A program made the position numbers and the translations under genes. Of a stretch of DNA of 64,000 nucleotides, positions 53,877 through 62,948 are shown piece by piece. Each line of letters starts with the position of its first letter. Within the stretch, counting starts at the first letter, position 1. The stretch spans positions 248,001 to 312,000 of the forward strand of contig CAVVIB010000023.1 in assembly GCA_963748205.1 (NCBI GenBank), in the 5' to 3' direction. Origin of the DNA: JAIBJN01 sp963748205 (GTDB lineage Bacteria > Actinomycetota > Thermoleophilia > Gaiellales > Gaiellaceae). Below the pieces are notes generated by a model, which was not told the origin of the DNA, searched no databases, and was given only the letters and a program-made list of their open reading frames with translations.

Positions 53877-54947
53877 TTAAACCGGCCGCGGCAGCGTGAA
53901 CGAGATCCTCGCGCCGCCTTCGGCCCGGTTCTCCGCCCAGATCCGTCCGCCCTGCGCCTCGACGAGCCCGTGCGCGATCGCCAGGCCGAGCCCCGCGTTC
54001 CCCGCGCCGGTCCGCGACCTGTCTCCTCGCCAGAAATGGTCGAAGACGCGCTTCATGGACTCGGCAGGAATGCCGTCGCCGGTGTCCTCGACGCTCACCC
54101 TGACCTCGTCGTCCAGAGGCTCGACGATCACGGCCACCGCCCCGTCCGACGGCGTGTGCCGGATCGCGTTCGTCAGGAGGTTGAGCAGCACCCGCTCCAC
54201 CTTGTCGGGAGCGCAGAGGACGGGAGGGTCGGCGTCGATGCGCGCGGCCAGCGCCACGTGCCGGGTCTGCGCCTCCGCCTCGAGCCCGCCGAGCGCAGAG
54301 CGGACGACGCCGCCGATGGGCGTTTCGTGGAGGTCGAGCGTGAGCACGCCGGCATCCAGCCTGGCCAGCTCGAAGAGGTCGTCCACGAGGAGGCCGAGGG
54401 CGCTCACCTGCCGTCGGAGCTCGGGCACGTAGTGCTCGGGCTCGACGAGGCCGTCCTCGACCGCCTCCAGCATCGCCTGCATCGAGGCGAGCGGGGTGCG
54501 CAGGTCGTGGCTCGCCCAGGCCACGAGCTGGGTGCGTGCGTCGAACAGCTCCTCGACGCTCGCCGCCATCTCGTTGAAGGACGCGGCGAGCTCGGCCAGC
54601 TCGGCCGGGCCGTCCTCGGGCGCGCGCGCCGAGAGGTCGCCGTGCGCGATCGCGGACGAGGCGCCGCGGACGCGGTCCAGCGACCGCAGGATCGAGCCTC
54701 CGACGAGGAGCGCCGCTCCGAACGCCGCCGTCGAGGAGCCGGCGGCGACGAGCAGGATGTCCATGTCGTGCTCCGAGTCGAACATGACGACGCCCGAGAA
54801 GAGCACCGCGGTGAGCGGGAGCGCGACGGCGACGAGCCCGAGGCCGGCGAGCTGGAGGCGCACCGTCGGGAGCCGCCGGAGCGCGAGCGCGGCCAGCAGT
54901 CCCGCTGTGAGCGTGCCCACCGCGACGACGATCGCGAACGGGATCAC
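53877..54947 (-). CDS. Two-component sensor histidine kinase
   Basis: Two transmembrane helices (about 4-22 and 33-52), a third near 64-88, then HAMP (RVRGASSAIAHGDLSARAP), HisKA with the phospho-accepting His147 in WASHDLRTPLASMQA, and HATPase_c with the N box LLNLLTNAIRHTPSD, G1 DTGDGIPAESMKRVF and G2 AGNAGLGLAIAHGLVEAQGG. Length 356. It has almost no extracellular domain, so it probably senses within the membrane. The GTG start overlaps the response-regulator stop by 4 nt. Confidence 0.93.
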   Translation of the reverse strand: MIPFAIVVAVGTLTAGLLAALALRRLPTVRLQLAGLGLVAVALPLTAVLFSGVVMFDSEHDMDILLVAAGSSTAAFGAALLVGGSILRSLDRVRGASSAIAHGDLSARAPEDGPAELAELAASFNEMAASVEELFDARTQLVAWASHDLRTPLASMQAMLEAVEDGLVEPEHYVPELRRQVSALGLLVDDLFELARLDAGVLTLDLHETPIGGVVRSALGGLEAEAQTRHVALAARIDADPPVLCAPDKVERVLLNLLTNAIRHTPSDGAVAVIVEPLDDEVRVSVEDTGDGIPAESMKRVFDHFWRGDRSRTGAGNAGLGLAIAHGLVEAQGGRIWAENRAEGGARISFTLPRPV

Positions 54948-55624
54948 GGCGAGAACCGGTAGCCGACGCCCCAGACCGTCTCGAGGAACCGCGGGTGCGC
55001 CGGATCGGGCTCGATCTTCTCCCGCAGGCGCCGCACGTGGACGGTCACGGTGCCGGTGTCGTACGCGGCCGCGTAGCCCCAGACGCGGTCCATCAGCTGC
55101 TCGCGCGAGAAGACCTGCTTGGGGTGGCTCGCGAGGAACCAGAGCAGGTCGAACTCCCGGGCGGTGAGCTTGAGGAGCTCGCCGTCGGCTGTGACCTCGC
55201 GCGTGCGCGCGTCGAGCTCGAGGCCGTCGAACGAGAGGCGCTCGGCCTTCGGGACGTGCGGCGAGGAGCGGCGCAGCACCGTGCGGACGCGCGCCGCGAG
55301 CTCGCGCGGGGAGAAGGGCTTCGTCACGTAGTCGTCCGCGCCGAGCTCGAGCCCGACGATGCGGTCGGCCTCCTCGCCCCGGGCGGTCAGGAGGATGACC
55401 GGGAGCTCCGAGCGTGCGCGGATCCAGCGGCAGAGCTCGAGCCCGTCGACGCCGGGGAGCATGATGTCGAGGATCACGAGGCCCGGGCTCTCGCTCTCGA
55501 CGAGCCGGCGGGCCGTGTCGCCGTCCCCGGCCTCGAGCGTGCGGAAGCCGTCCCGCTCGAGATAGCGGAGCACCACCTCGCGAACGATGGGCTCGTCGTC
55601 GACGACGAGAACCGTCGTGCTCAT
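54944..55624 (-). CDS. OmpR-family response regulator
   Basis: The receiver domain has the acidic pair VVDDEP, phosphoacceptor Asp53 in LVILDIMLPGVDGLEL, and the switch residues PVILLTARGEE and DDYVTKPFSPREL (Lys). The C-terminal winged helix contains REFDLLWFLASHPKQVFSREQLMDRVWG and the wing TVTVHVRRLREKI. Length 226. It is the partner of the overlapping histidine kinase. Targets are unknown; the adjacent secreted propeller is a candidate. Confidence 0.95.
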   Translation of the reverse strand: MSTTVLVVDDEPIVREVVLRYLERDGFRTLEAGDGDTARRLVESESPGLVILDIMLPGVDGLELCRWIRARSELPVILLTARGEEADRIVGLELGADDYVTKPFSPRELAARVRTVLRRSSPHVPKAERLSFDGLELDARTREVTADGELLKLTAREFDLLWFLASHPKQVFSREQLMDRVWGYAAAYDTGTVTVHVRRLREKIEPDPAHPRFLETVWGVGYRFSP

Positions 55625-55697
55625 CCCGACATTGTGGGGGAGATCTCTTACAGGAGAATGAACTCGCCGCGGCCCCTGGCTACACTGTGACCTGCGC

Positions 55698-55770
<73 letters not shown>

Positions 55771-55777
55771 TCGCAGC

Positions 55778-55803
55778 GAAAGCCCGCAGCCATGCGGGCT
55801 TTC
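55778..55803 (+). terminator. Hairpin after tRNA-Ala
   Basis: GAAAGCCCGCA (55778-55788) pairs fully with TGCGGGCTTTC (55793-55803) around GCCA, 7 nt after the tRNA. It is an intrinsic-type terminator for the tRNA transcript, symmetric enough to work on both strands. Confidence 0.85.
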
Positions 55804-55944
55804 CCGATTCGGGGCGCAAACGCGCAACGCCGCGGGAGCCGCCCGCTGGGCGGTTCTCGCGTAGTTTGAGAGCTAGAGCTCCCGCCGACCGCCTTCAGAC
55901 TGAAGGCGTGAGGATCGGCGAGAACACGTCAGAAGGAGGTCCGC

Positions 55945-56334
55945 ATGGACATGAAGCTCGAGGTCGTTCCCATCCCCGTGTCCGACGTCGATGCGGCGAA
56001 GGCCTTCTACACCGAGCGTGTCGGGTTCGGGCTCGATCACGATGTCCGCCCCAACGACCACATGCGGGTCGTACAGATGACACCGCCAGGCTCGGCGTGC
56101 TCGGTCGTGATCGGCGAGGGTTTGCCGCTCGGCGAACCGGGTTCGGTCAAGGGCGTCCAGCTCGTCGTAGAGGACCTCGACGCGATGCGCGAGGCCCTCG
56201 CAGCACGAGGCGTTCCCGTCAGCGACGTGCAACAGCTCGGACCCCCGGGCTCGCGTGGCTCACGCTTCGCGTTCTTCGACGATCCCGACGGCAACACCTG
56301 GGCGATCCAGGAGCTCAAGGCCGACCCGGCGTAG
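55945..56334 (+). CDS. VOC-superfamily (glyoxalase-like) protein
   Basis: A single-domain VOC fold of 129 residues: LEVVPIPVSDVDAAKAFYTERVGF at the start, then HMRVVQMTPPGSACSVVIGE, GVQLVVEDLDAMREALAARGV, and the terminal FAFFDDPDGNTWAIQEL with the metal-binding Glu. These features match the PhnB/glyoxalase-like actinobacterial proteins. The ATG follows AGAAGGAGG. It lies just inside the segment bounded by tRNA-Ala and its 3' fragment. The substrate is unknown. Confidence 0.88.
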   Translation: MDMKLEVVPIPVSDVDAAKAFYTERVGFGLDHDVRPNDHMRVVQMTPPGSACSVVIGEGLPLGEPGSVKGVQLVVEDLDAMREALAARGVPVSDVQQLGPPGSRGSRFAFFDDPDGNTWAIQELKADPA

Positions 56335-56513
56335 CTCCCAGGCCCGCCTTCCGTCCCCGTGCGATTACGCACGGCCGCATATCAGCCCGACCGTGTGAGT
56401 CCAACTCCGAACGGGAGAGGGGGTGTCACCCGGCGAGGCGCGAGCCAAAAACCATGGGCGCGGCCAATTCTTCATCCGCGCTCTCTTTCTTCAAGAGTTC
56501 GGCGACGGTTCGT

Positions 56514-57941
56514 CTACCCCGGACCACCCTGCGCTTGAAGAATTTCGTCCATCAGGTCGACGAGATCATCGATCTCCTTGAGGCCGCAGAACGGGAAGTG
56601 GAGCGCCACCCTGATTCCGTAGACGTTGTCACCATACGAAACTACGCTCGGATCGGGACCAACCTTGATCCTGAGGTTTCTGGCGCCCGAGTTGTAGACC
56701 CCGGCCGCGGTTAGCGCGGTGCCAAACGGCCCGAGCTTCGCGTTCGTGTAGATGTCGGTGAAAGGATTTACAAAGGCAAACCCACAATTGAACTCCGGGT
56801 TGTCGGGCATGACGTTCGCCTGCGGGCCAAACCTTGCAGCAACCTTGGCCTTGAAGTAGGAGCTCAGAGTCGTGAGCCTGTTGTGGATCCTTTCCTGTCC
56901 GATCGCGTTCCAGAACTTCGCGAGATCCTCCATGGCATACATACAGGGGGTGTTTGCCTCTCCGTACTGCTGCAGCGCTGCTCCGAGGTCGTAGTCTCCC
57001 CTGGGAACCCTGGCGCGAGGTACGAGCACCTGGCCGCCGCCGTAGCTGTAATTCCTCCCCTGGAAGTAGTCGGGAAGCGGCCAGATGTCCTTGTTGAACG
57101 AGTTCCGTAGATAAGCGAGGCCGGTGCCTGCCGGCCCACAGAGCCACTTGTGGCCGGACATTCCCAGGAAATCCATACCGATGTCATGTACATCTAGAGG
57201 AACATGACCGAGGATATGGGCGCCGTCGACGATGCTGGTGACCCCATGACTTCTCAGCATCGTGCAGATCTCCTTGGCCGGGAGGAGCACTGCGGGGTTT
57301 TGTGGAAGATAGGCAAACTGGCATGCCTTCGTCTTGGGCGTAATACCGGCTTCGAAGGCATCTACGTAAGCCTGCTTGCTGGTGGGCGGCCAGGGAGGAA
57401 CGATCACCTTGATCACGACGCCATATCGGTCCTTCAGCATGTTGATGCTGCCGTTCTCACTCGTGTGCTGCCAGGGATCCGTCAGTATTTCGTCGCCTTC
57501 TTCGAACACCAACCCGTTGTAGATGGTGTTCATGGCGTCGCTGCAGTTGTAGCTGATAAACACCTCGTCAAGGTTCGCCCCGATGAAGTCGGCCATGAAC
57601 TGCCGCCTGGCAGTGATATTGGGGAACTCGGAGCCAAAGGTACGAGGATTCGCGGACTTGCGCGCCTCGTAGACAGCCAGATTATCCTGGCCAAAAACAG
57701 CTAGCGAACCTGTTGTACCCGTATTGAAGTGGAACACGTCTTCGTCGAGATCGAAATTCCACCGTATTCGCTTCCACCATTTTTCCTCCGGCAGGGAAGA
57801 TGGCGGCAGGCCCGGAATCGTGGCGGTCTTGGTTTTCGGCAGGGTGCTGGCCTGGGCCGGCGATTGCGGCAGGGTGAGGGTTGCCCCCGCCACTGCAGCA
57901 CCGCCAGCGGCCTTGAGAAAGCTTCTTCGTGTGGTTTCCAT
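56514..57941 (-). CDS. Tat-exported class V aminotransferase-fold PLP enzyme (isopenicillin-N-epimerase-like)
   Basis: The N-terminus METTRRSFLKAAGGAAVAGA is a twin-arginine signal. The PLP domain shows VFISYNCSDAMNTIYNGL (phosphate-binding region), SIVDGAHILGHVPLDVHD (aspartate to pyridine N) and GMSGHKWLCGPAGTGLAYL (Schiff-base lysine). Length 475. It uses codons with noticeably more A/T than any neighbour (near 52-55% GC by eye), has no frameshift, and lies between tRNA-Ala and its 3' fragment, so recent transfer is likely. The substrate is unknown; export of a PLP enzyme is uncommon. Confidence 0.88.
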   Translation of the reverse strand: METTRRSFLKAAGGAAVAGATLTLPQSPAQASTLPKTKTATIPGLPPSSLPEEKWWKRIRWNFDLDEDVFHFNTGTTGSLAVFGQDNLAVYEARKSANPRTFGSEFPNITARRQFMADFIGANLDEVFISYNCSDAMNTIYNGLVFEEGDEILTDPWQHTSENGSINMLKDRYGVVIKVIVPPWPPTSKQAYVDAFEAGITPKTKACQFAYLPQNPAVLLPAKEICTMLRSHGVTSIVDGAHILGHVPLDVHDIGMDFLGMSGHKWLCGPAGTGLAYLRNSFNKDIWPLPDYFQGRNYSYGGGQVLVPRARVPRGDYDLGAALQQYGEANTPCMYAMEDLAKFWNAIGQERIHNRLTTLSSYFKAKVAARFGPQANVMPDNPEFNCGFAFVNPFTDIYTNAKLGPFGTALTAAGVYNSGARNLRIKVGPDPSVVSYGDNVYGIRVALHFPFCGLKEIDDLVDLMDEILQAQGGPG

Positions 57942-58354
57942 TGCTTACTCCCCCTTTAAAGTGAGTCGCGAGAAGTTCGCGGCGCTTGATCGCAAACGGT
58001 CAGCGCCCGCCGCTCTTGAGGAACGTTGTGCGCGAGAACTCGCGCTCCAGCAGCGGCGCCGCGGCGGCGTCCCTTCGCCCTCTGCCCGGCATCTAGATCT
58101 GTCTTGCCAAACGGCTCCCTCCGATCACGGATGACCTGAAGCCGCAGGCGAGAGCGAGCCTACGACCTCAGGACGATCGTGGCAAGCCGTTGGCTCGGAG
58201 CAGACCGTGCCCGTACGGTCGGCCGCTCATCCTGATGGACTCCGGTTCGAGCCCGGCTGGCTCCACCAAAGCCTGTTGTGGCACTCAGGCCCTTCTGAAC
58301 CGAAGCCTGCCCGCGTGCGAATCACGTCCGCACACGCAACGCAAGGGAGGCTTC
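57942..58354. other. Intergenic region without a recognisable gene
   Basis: These 413 bp separate the divergent aminotransferase and SPW-repeat genes. Apart from the tRNA-like fragment at 58242-58268 and the ribosome-binding AAGGGAGG at 58343, I see no reading frame with coding character. It probably holds both promoters and the right boundary of the islet. Confidence 0.6.
58242..58268 (+). other. tRNA-Ala-like 3' fragment (T arm, acceptor, CCA)
   Basis: Bases 58242-58265 match 23 of the last 24 bases of tRNA-Ala(CGC) (55747-55770), same orientation, and are followed by CCA. Nothing upstream folds into the rest of a tRNA: the only possible 5' acceptor (GGAGCAG at 58197) mispairs. It is the expected scar of an integration into the tRNA-Ala 3' end, bounding about 2.5 kb. 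The single mismatch and shorter length make this less certain than the tRNA-Ser case. Confidence 0.65.
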
Positions 58355-58759
58355 ATGCGCTTCATCCCGACCCGGCTTCACGGGTTTCTCGACTACATCG
58401 TCGGCGTGGCGCTCATCGCCGCTCCGTGGATCTTCCAGTTCTCCGAGCACACGGCGGCGACGGTCGTGCCCGTCGTCCTCGGCGTCGGCCTGATCGTCTA
58501 CAGCCTGCTCACCGACTACGAGCTCGGCGTCGTCCGCGTGCTTCCCATGTGGGTGCACAACCTGCTCGACGTCGTCGCGGGCGTTGTTCTGGCTCTCTCG
58601 CCGTGGATCTTCGGCTTCGCCGACGAGAGCGCCAACGTCTGGGTGCCGCATCTGATCGTCGGCATCGCAGCCGTCGTGCTCGGGCTCGTCACCGTGCAGC
58701 ACGCGCGGGACGAGCGCGCCGCAGGTTCGTCCGGGCAGCCTGCCCGCGGCCGGGCTTAG
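58355..58759 (+). CDS. SPW-repeat membrane protein
   Basis: Two repeats of a helix pair, each with the Pro-Trp signature: LHGFLDYIVGVALIAAPWIFQF and VHNLLDVVAGVVLALSPWIFGFAD. This is the SPW (vitamin K epoxide-independent, unknown-function) pattern, with four membrane helices in 134 residues. AAGGGAGG lies 7-10 nt before the ATG. Function unknown. The gene ends against a very strong hairpin. Confidence 0.88.
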   Translation: MRFIPTRLHGFLDYIVGVALIAAPWIFQFSEHTAATVVPVVLGVGLIVYSLLTDYELGVVRVLPMWVHNLLDVVAGVVLALSPWIFGFADESANVWVPHLIVGIAAVVLGLVTVQHARDERAAGSSGQPARGRA

Positions 58760-58765
58760 GTATCG

Positions 58766-58799
58766 CGAGAGGGGGCGGCCGCGCGGCCGCCCCCTCTCG
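58766..58799. terminator. 34-bp perfect palindrome between convergent genes
   Basis: CGAGAGGGGGCGGCCG (58766-58781) is exactly complementary to 58784-58799 with only CG between, so the hairpin would have a four-base GCGC loop. It lies 7 bp after the SPW-gene stop and 14 bp from the protease-gene stop. It is a bidirectional terminator. Confidence 0.85.
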
Positions 58800-58812
58800 T
58801 TCGAACTGCCTT

Positions 58813-61800
58813 CTAGTTGGTGATCTGGATCGCGTCCACGTCGATCGTGGTGCCGCGGACGAGTGGGGTGGTCAGGTCCGTGCGAACCGTGCCGGTGCCG
58901 ACCTCGATTCCTCGGACCCCGAAGCTGTACGTGAACGTGCCGCCCGGTGCGCCCGGCGTGCTCGTCACGCGCAGGTCCTGCGTCGGCCCCGTCCCCGGGA
59001 AGGTCGGCGCGGTCTGGGCGCCTCGGTTCCCTTCGACGTTTTCGGCGCCGACGGTCAGGCCGAAGGCCGGCCCCGGAGCCGCGGGCAGGTTCGCCGGGTT
59101 GTAGGCGAACACGATGTCCTCGGTCCCGTTGATCCCGATCCACGTCTGGAAGACGCGCTGGCTCGTCGTCCCGAAGACGTTCACGCGCCACTCGGTCACG
59201 ATCCAGCTCGAGACGCCGTCCGTGAGGACCGCAATGAAGATCCCCTGCGCACCGGTGCCGTCGAGATCGGTCCAGAACGGTGCCAACACGCCGTTCGGCC
59301 GTGCCGGATCGGGCAGCGTCTGCGGGAGGAACGAGATGTCCTGCGGCCCGGTGGTGCCGCCGACGACGGCGTAGCCGTTCGACGTGACGCCGAGCCGGTT
59401 GTAGGTCGCACCGGCGAAGCGGAAGGCAGGCACGTTGAAGTTCAGCGCCTGCTCGTCCCCGATCGGGATCGGCGTGACCCCGAAGCCGTCGAGCGGCAGA
59501 TAGCCGGCGATCGTTCCCGGCGCGATCGTCGGCGCGTCCGGCTGCCGCGGGGCGATCGTCGCGCTGGCCTTCACCTTGCGCGGGCCGTGCACCTCCGCGT
59601 TGGTTGCGTCCAGCACCCGGAGGTTCGCGCTCGTCTCGCTGACGAGGCTGACCTCGGCCGGCGTGAGCGTCGGGTTGTGGACCGAGACCGTGCAATCGGA
59701 GCGGCCGGTCTGCAGGACGATCGTGCTCGGTGCACAGGTCTGCGTCAGGGTGACGTCGCCCTGCCGCCTGAAGAAGGCGACGGGGAGGTGCAGCTCACGG
59801 GTGCCGTTGAGCTGCTTGAGGTCGACTCGGCCGAAGTACTGGCCTTCTGCGGCCTCCGGCGCGGAGATCGTGATCTGCAGCGTGGCCTGGCTGCCGGGCG
59901 GCACGTGCAGGGTCTTCGGGTGCACGTCGATCTTGGTGCCCGGGGAGGACACGGCGCTCGTCCTGAAGTTGAGCGTCTGGTTCGTGACGTTCTTCGCGGT
60001 TCTCGTCGTCGTGACCTCGCCGGGCATCCTCGGGACGTTCACCGAAGGCGTGTTGAGGTCGACGCGGGTCAGAGGCGTCCCTGCGGAGGCGACGTAGTTC
60101 GCGGCCGTCTCGTCGAAGGTCAGGCCGGGATCGCCGGCCTTCGTCAGGTCGATGCGGCCGCCGCCGACGTCGAACGGATCGGCAGGCGCGACGCCGTCCG
60201 ACTTGGTCACGCCGACGAACTTCGCGGTCGTCTCGAGGGCGGACTTGATCTGGCCCGGAGTCCATGTCGGGCGAAGTGCCGCGACCAGCGCGGCGGCGCC
60301 CGTCACGTGCGGTGCCGACATCGACGTGCCGGCGATCGCCTGGAACAGGTTTCCTGGCGGCCCGCCGTCCGGCGCCTCGGGCGTCGGCGTATTTCCCGCG
60401 AGGATGTGGAGGCCGGGAGCGGTGACGTCGGGCTTCAACCAGTCTCCTCCCGGTCCCCGCGACGAGAAGTACGTGACGCGGTCGCCCTGCCAGGTCGTCG
60501 CGGAGCCCTGCGGGAAGGACGCCGTGGCGCCCGGATTCGCCGCCAGGAAGGCGAGGAGCTGCTGGCTCTCGGGCGGGGTGATGTGGACGGTCGGAAGCCA
60601 GTGGTTGTCCGTCATCACGTCGAGTGACGTCGCGTTGTAGAGGATCATCCCGGCGGCGCCGCCCTGTCGGACGTTGAAGCCGCGGATGATGCGGCCGGGG
60701 CCCCGTTCGCACGCGACGATCTTGCCGGTGAAGAGCCCGGGCGGCGCCGGTGCGGTGCAGCCGACGTTGTTGTAGGGCGGTGCGGAGGCGAGGACGACCG
60801 GCAGCGGGCTCCCGATGCCGGCGGTGATGGTGGCGCCCCCGACCTGCAGCGTCGCGCCGCCAGCTCCGTTGAGCGTGATCGTCGAGCGGAACGTCCGCTC
60901 CTGCGTCGAGGCCGCAACCGTCGTGACCCATGGCGAATTGTGGTCGTTGGTCGCCGGGCCCGGGCCATCGTTGCCCGCGCTCGCAGATACGAAGACACCC
61001 GCCGCGTAGGCGTCCAGGAAGGCGAGCTCGACGGCGTCGCCGAATGGATCCTCGCCTCCGGCGATGGAGTAATTGATGACGTCGACGCGGTCCACGATCG
61101 CCTGGGCCACGGCGGCGACGGAGTCCGAGGGGAAGCAACCCTGGGCGCCGCAGTTCTTGTAGACGGCGACGTGTGCGCCGGGAGCGACACCGCGGATCGG
61201 GCCGCGGTTGATGCCGAGCGGGTTCGCGTTCGCGACCGGTCCGCCGGCCGACGTGCTCGAGGTATGCGAGCCGTGGCCGTTCGAGTCGCGCGCGCTGGTG
61301 GGGTAGACCTCGCCGCCGAAGACCGCGTTGTAGGTCGCGAGGAACGGCTGGCCCGAGATGAGCTTCCGCTGGCAGACGAACACGTCGGTCGCCGGCGTCA
61401 GCGGGTTGTCGCCGAAGTTGCAGGTCCGAGGCGTGCCGTCGGCCTTCGGTGGCGGGGCCGGCAGCGTGCCGGGATCGGCGAAGGACGGATGCTCCGGCCA
61501 GGCGCCGGTGTCGAGCACGCCGACGATCACGCCCTTCCCGGCTTCGTTGGCGTTCCCGCCGAGCTGGCCGTAGATCGTCGGGGCGCCGATGAAGGTGGGG
61601 CTCGAGTCGGTGAGAAGTTGCTCCGGGCTGTCGTCCTGCACCGCGACGGCGCCGGGGAGCTTCAAGAGCTCTGCGACCTCGTTCCCGGGCACGGTCAGCG
61701 CAACACCGCCGTACGCGACGCGCAGCGCGCGTCCGACGTCGGCGTCGGGTACCCGTGTGTCCAGGCGCGCGAGGAAGCGCTGCTCGATCTCGCGCACGTA

Positions 61801-62217
61801 GTCGAGGTAGCTCTGGGCAGCGTTGCTCTGCATGTTCAGCGGCCTGCCGGTCTCCGCAGGACTGGTCGCGGGCAGCCCTTCGATCTGACCCGCGTACGAG
61901 GCGACGGCGTCGTAGTCGAGCTTGACGACGACATTGACCGGGGCGTCGGAGCTCAGTCCGAGCAGGCTCTCGTCTGTCTGGGCGATGCGGCCGCTGGCGG
62001 ACTTGGCGCCGTCCACGCGGCTGATCGGCACAAGTGGTGTGACTGTGAAGTGCTGTTGCTGTGCTGCCGCGCCGAGCGACTCGGCGGGGGCGGCTGCGGC
62101 TCCGGCGGCGAGCACCGAGAGCGCGACGAGCACGACCCCGAGAGCTACGTACCTCGGCAGACGTGCGGCGATGCGGGAATTACGGCGATTCCGGGGGGAT
62201 CCGGGAGCGGCGGCCAT
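58813..62217 (-). CDS. Large secreted subtilisin-like protease (S8) with PA domain
   Basis: The ATG at 62217 is chosen because AGGAGG precedes it and a signal peptide (ALGVVLVALSVLAAGAAAA) follows. An I9-type propeptide (about 75-200) leads to the catalytic domain: Asp in VIVGVLDTGAWPEHPSF, His in RDSNGHGSHTSSTSAGG, a PA domain inserted near 430-560 (GKIVACERGPGRIIRGFNV), and Ser in AIAGTSMSAPHVTGAAA. A fibronectin-III-like domain and a C-terminal beta domain (FNVPAFRFAGATYNRLGVT onward) complete 1134 residues. No frameshift. It is extracellular and related to cucumisin/lactocepin-type proteases rather than to the two at 8.7-13 kb. Confidence 0.93.
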   Translation of the reverse strand: MAAAPGSPRNRRNSRIAARLPRYVALGVVLVALSVLAAGAAAAPAESLGAAAQQQHFTVTPLVPISRVDGAKSASGRIAQTDESLLGLSSDAPVNVVVKLDYDAVASYAGQIEGLPATSPAETGRPLNMQSNAAQSYLDYVREIEQRFLARLDTRVPDADVGRALRVAYGGVALTVPGNEVAELLKLPGAVAVQDDSPEQLLTDSSPTFIGAPTIYGQLGGNANEAGKGVIVGVLDTGAWPEHPSFADPGTLPAPPPKADGTPRTCNFGDNPLTPATDVFVCQRKLISGQPFLATYNAVFGGEVYPTSARDSNGHGSHTSSTSAGGPVANANPLGINRGPIRGVAPGAHVAVYKNCGAQGCFPSDSVAAVAQAIVDRVDVINYSIAGGEDPFGDAVELAFLDAYAAGVFVSASAGNDGPGPATNDHNSPWVTTVAASTQERTFRSTITLNGAGGATLQVGGATITAGIGSPLPVVLASAPPYNNVGCTAPAPPGLFTGKIVACERGPGRIIRGFNVRQGGAAGMILYNATSLDVMTDNHWLPTVHITPPESQQLLAFLAANPGATASFPQGSATTWQGDRVTYFSSRGPGGDWLKPDVTAPGLHILAGNTPTPEAPDGGPPGNLFQAIAGTSMSAPHVTGAAALVAALRPTWTPGQIKSALETTAKFVGVTKSDGVAPADPFDVGGGRIDLTKAGDPGLTFDETAANYVASAGTPLTRVDLNTPSVNVPRMPGEVTTTRTAKNVTNQTLNFRTSAVSSPGTKIDVHPKTLHVPPGSQATLQITISAPEAAEGQYFGRVDLKQLNGTRELHLPVAFFRRQGDVTLTQTCAPSTIVLQTGRSDCTVSVHNPTLTPAEVSLVSETSANLRVLDATNAEVHGPRKVKASATIAPRQPDAPTIAPGTIAGYLPLDGFGVTPIPIGDEQALNFNVPAFRFAGATYNRLGVTSNGYAVVGGTTGPQDISFLPQTLPDPARPNGVLAPFWTDLDGTGAQGIFIAVLTDGVSSWIVTEWRVNVFGTTSQRVFQTWIGINGTEDIVFAYNPANLPAAPGPAFGLTVGAENVEGNRGAQTAPTFPGTGPTQDLRVTSTPGAPGGTFTYSFGVRGIEVGTGTVRTDLTTPLVRGTTIDVDAIQITN

Positions 62218-62288
62218 GCAAACCCTCCTAGGTTTTGTCTTAGGGCAACTCTCCTCCGCGCCCACCCCGGAGTCAACCTCTGGAAAAA

Positions 62289-62948
62289 ATGGCCGTGCTC
62301 GGGTGTCGGTCCGGTGTCGTGCCACCCGCACTCGAGACACCGGCTGGCCGTACCGGGCGGGCTCGAGGGCGTGCGTTCTTCTCGGTAATGCTCCTCGTCC
62401 TCATCGTCGCCGCCGAGCTCGCCTTCTGGCTCATGCTGGTCGCCGGGCTCGTCACCCGCTACGGGCTCGGACGCCCCCGGTTGGGGCTCGCCTTGCTCAT
62501 CGCGACGCCGTTCGTCGACCTGGCACTGCTTGCGATCACGACGATCGACCTGCGGCGGGGCGGCGAGGCCGCGCTTCCCCATGCGCTGGCGGCCGTCTAC
62601 ATCGGCGTCTCGGTCGCGTGGGGGCACCGGATGATCCGCTGGGCCGACGCACGGTTCGCACATCGGTTTGCGGGCGCGCCTGCACCGCAGAAGCCGCCGC
62701 GCACCGGTCGTGCGCACGCGGCCCGCGAGCGGCGCGAATGGCTTCGCCACCTGCTCGCCTGGGCAACCGGAACCTCGCTGCTCGGCCTCGGCATCCTGGT
62801 CGTCGGCGACCTCGACCGCACGCAGGCACTGGCCAGCATGGCAGCGCTCTGGACGCTGATCCTGGCGATCGACTTCGTGATCTCGTTCAGCTACACGCTG
62901 TTCCCGCGAGCTGCGAAGGAGCGCCAGGCGCGCTCCCACCCGGCCTAG
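62289..62948 (+). CDS. Integral membrane protein of unknown function
   Basis: Five or six helices: FFSVMLLVLIVAAELAFWLML, RLGLALLIATPFVDLALLAI, LPHALAAVYIGVSVAWGHRM, LLAWATGTSLLGLGILVVG and LWTLILAIDFVISFSYTLF, with a basic cytoplasmic loop rich in Arg. No family recognised. Several starts are possible; the ATG at 62289 is the most upstream and the ATG before LLVLIVAAEL would remove a poorly conserved leader. It converges with the exporter gene with no gap. Confidence 0.6.
   Translation: MAVLGCRSGVVPPALETPAGRTGRARGRAFFSVMLLVLIVAAELAFWLMLVAGLVTRYGLGRPRLGLALLIATPFVDLALLAITTIDLRRGGEAALPHALAAVYIGVSVAWGHRMIRWADARFAHRFAGAPAPQKPPRTGRAHAARERREWLRHLLAWATGTSLLGLGILVVGDLDRTQALASMAALWTLILAIDFVISFSYTLFPRAAKERQARSHPA

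Noticed and set aside
58197..58268. A complete tRNA ending at the CCA near 58268
   Set aside because: The only possible 5' acceptor (GGAGCAG) mispairs with TGGCTCC at two positions and no D or anticodon arm forms, so only the 3' fragment is called.
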